Positions 63,553 to 64,000 of a stretch of DNA of 64,000 bases are shown here, piece by piece. The notes beneath the pieces were generated by a model. It made no database searches. It saw only the letters and a list, made by a program, of their open reading frames with translations, and had not been told where the DNA came from. A program made the position numbers and the translations under genes. This DNA comes from Pseudomonas reinekei (lineage in GTDB: Bacteria > Pseudomonadota > Gammaproteobacteria > Pseudomonadales > Pseudomonadaceae), in the NCBI RefSeq assembly GCF_001945365.1, contig NZ_MSTQ01000001.1, forward strand, positions 248,001-312,000, read 5' to 3'. Numbering within the stretch: position 1 is the stretch's first letter; every line of letters begins with the position of its first letter.

Positions 63553-64000
63553 CTAAGTAAGCACGCCTGAATCAAGTCCGCGCGCTTCCAACCTGATGTC
63601 AACGTGACTTAGCCGGACGCTTACTTCGATGTAGCGTTCCTTGCCTGTCGGTAGCGCTATCCACACGTCGGGATTGCCGCCAAGGCTACGAGTCTTGCAA
63701 AAAGGAAGCGCTGCTCGGCTGACCGAGCGCTGTCGCGCAAGGCAGCGAGCCCGTGGCATCGCTGCTGGAGGTGGCACCTTACGGTGGGCCGGCGGCTTCG
63801 CGCAGAAACTTGCCGTTAACCCAGCCAGTGAACTTCTGTTTGAGGCCAGCCTCGATTTGGCACCAACGGCTGGAACCAACCGGTTTGCAGCCCAGGTTGC
63901 GTACCCGGTCGCCAATCACTAGCGCGCCGACGATCTGCTTGCCAACACCTGGCTCGCTGCGCACGTTAAGAGTTTCGCCGCTTGAAAGGTTTGCGACGTC
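63553..64000 (-). pseudogene. SH3-domain protein, broken and running off the window
   Basis: From 64000 leftward one frame reads VANLSSGETLNVRSEPG, IVGALVIGDRVRNLGC and KFTGWVNGKFLREAAGPP, a bacterial SH3 domain, ending at a TAA (63779-63781). The same frame continues past that stop as GATSSSDATGSLPCATALGQ, then needs a frame change near 63700 to read GGNPDVWIALPTGKERYIEV. This is the layout of intact Pseudomonas SH3 proteins with a GNADVWIA-type C-terminal module. A stop plus a frameshift therefore split the gene. The start lies beyond the right edge. A truncated SH3 product could still be made. Confidence 0.7.

Overview
The window looks like chromosomal DNA of a fluorescent pseudomonad (Pseudomonas fluorescens group). 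The evidence is the high GC coding style, the ahpF/ahpC, hpd, gloA and galU/gorA genes, an MvaT-family xenogeneic silencer, and scattered GTGGGAGC and GTGGCGAGGG hairpins of the kind common between genes in this group. No rRNA, tRNA, CRISPR array, prophage or insertion sequence was found.

Region A (1-26.5 kb) is accessory and devoted to secreted and surface proteins. Two RHS/YD-repeat genes with closely matching N-termini face away from each other. One runs off the left edge; the other is a full 1710-residue gene. Between them, on the minus strand, lie two large paralogues that appear to combine a P47/TULIP-like N-terminal half with Ig-like repeats, followed by the upstream 601-residue Ig-like repeat protein. 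A four-gene chaperone-usher fimbrial operon comes next. It is followed by a second Ig-like repeat protein, a pertactin-type autotransporter, a third Ig-like repeat protein and a small secreted cysteine-containing protein. Four promoters in this region share a 16-bp dyad (CTN12AG) set 23-24 nt before a -10-like hexamer, which suggests one activator controls the locus. No gene for such an activator lies in the window.

Region B (26.5-47 kb) is mostly housekeeping and metabolism: glycerate kinase with a CdaR-type regulator and an MFS carrier, an aldo/keto reductase, a RarD-type permease, hpd, an EAL phosphodiesterase, an MvaU-type silencer, gloA, ahpF/ahpC, a tyrosine recombinase divergent from a KfrA-like protein, gorA, galU, and several small proteins and lipoproteins.

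Region C (47-56.7 kb) holds alkB and an ada-like gene whose N-terminal zinc site has lost three of four cysteines. It also holds an AcuI/YhdH-type reductase, a nitronate monooxygenase, the modABC molybdate transporter with a clear ModE-type operator, a topoisomerase IB, and a run of small unknown proteins.

Region D (56.7-63 kb) is a tightly overlapping minus-strand operon: thermostable-hemolysin-family protein, AMP-dependent ligase, heme-oxygenase-like diiron protein, short-chain dehydrogenase, TPR protein, then an OmpR-type regulator and its histidine kinase. It reads like a small-molecule biosynthesis and sensing system and is one of the two best candidates for something undescribed. The right edge (63-64 kb) holds two decaying genes: a DUF1254/DUF1214 remnant and an SH3-domain protein broken by a stop and a frameshift.
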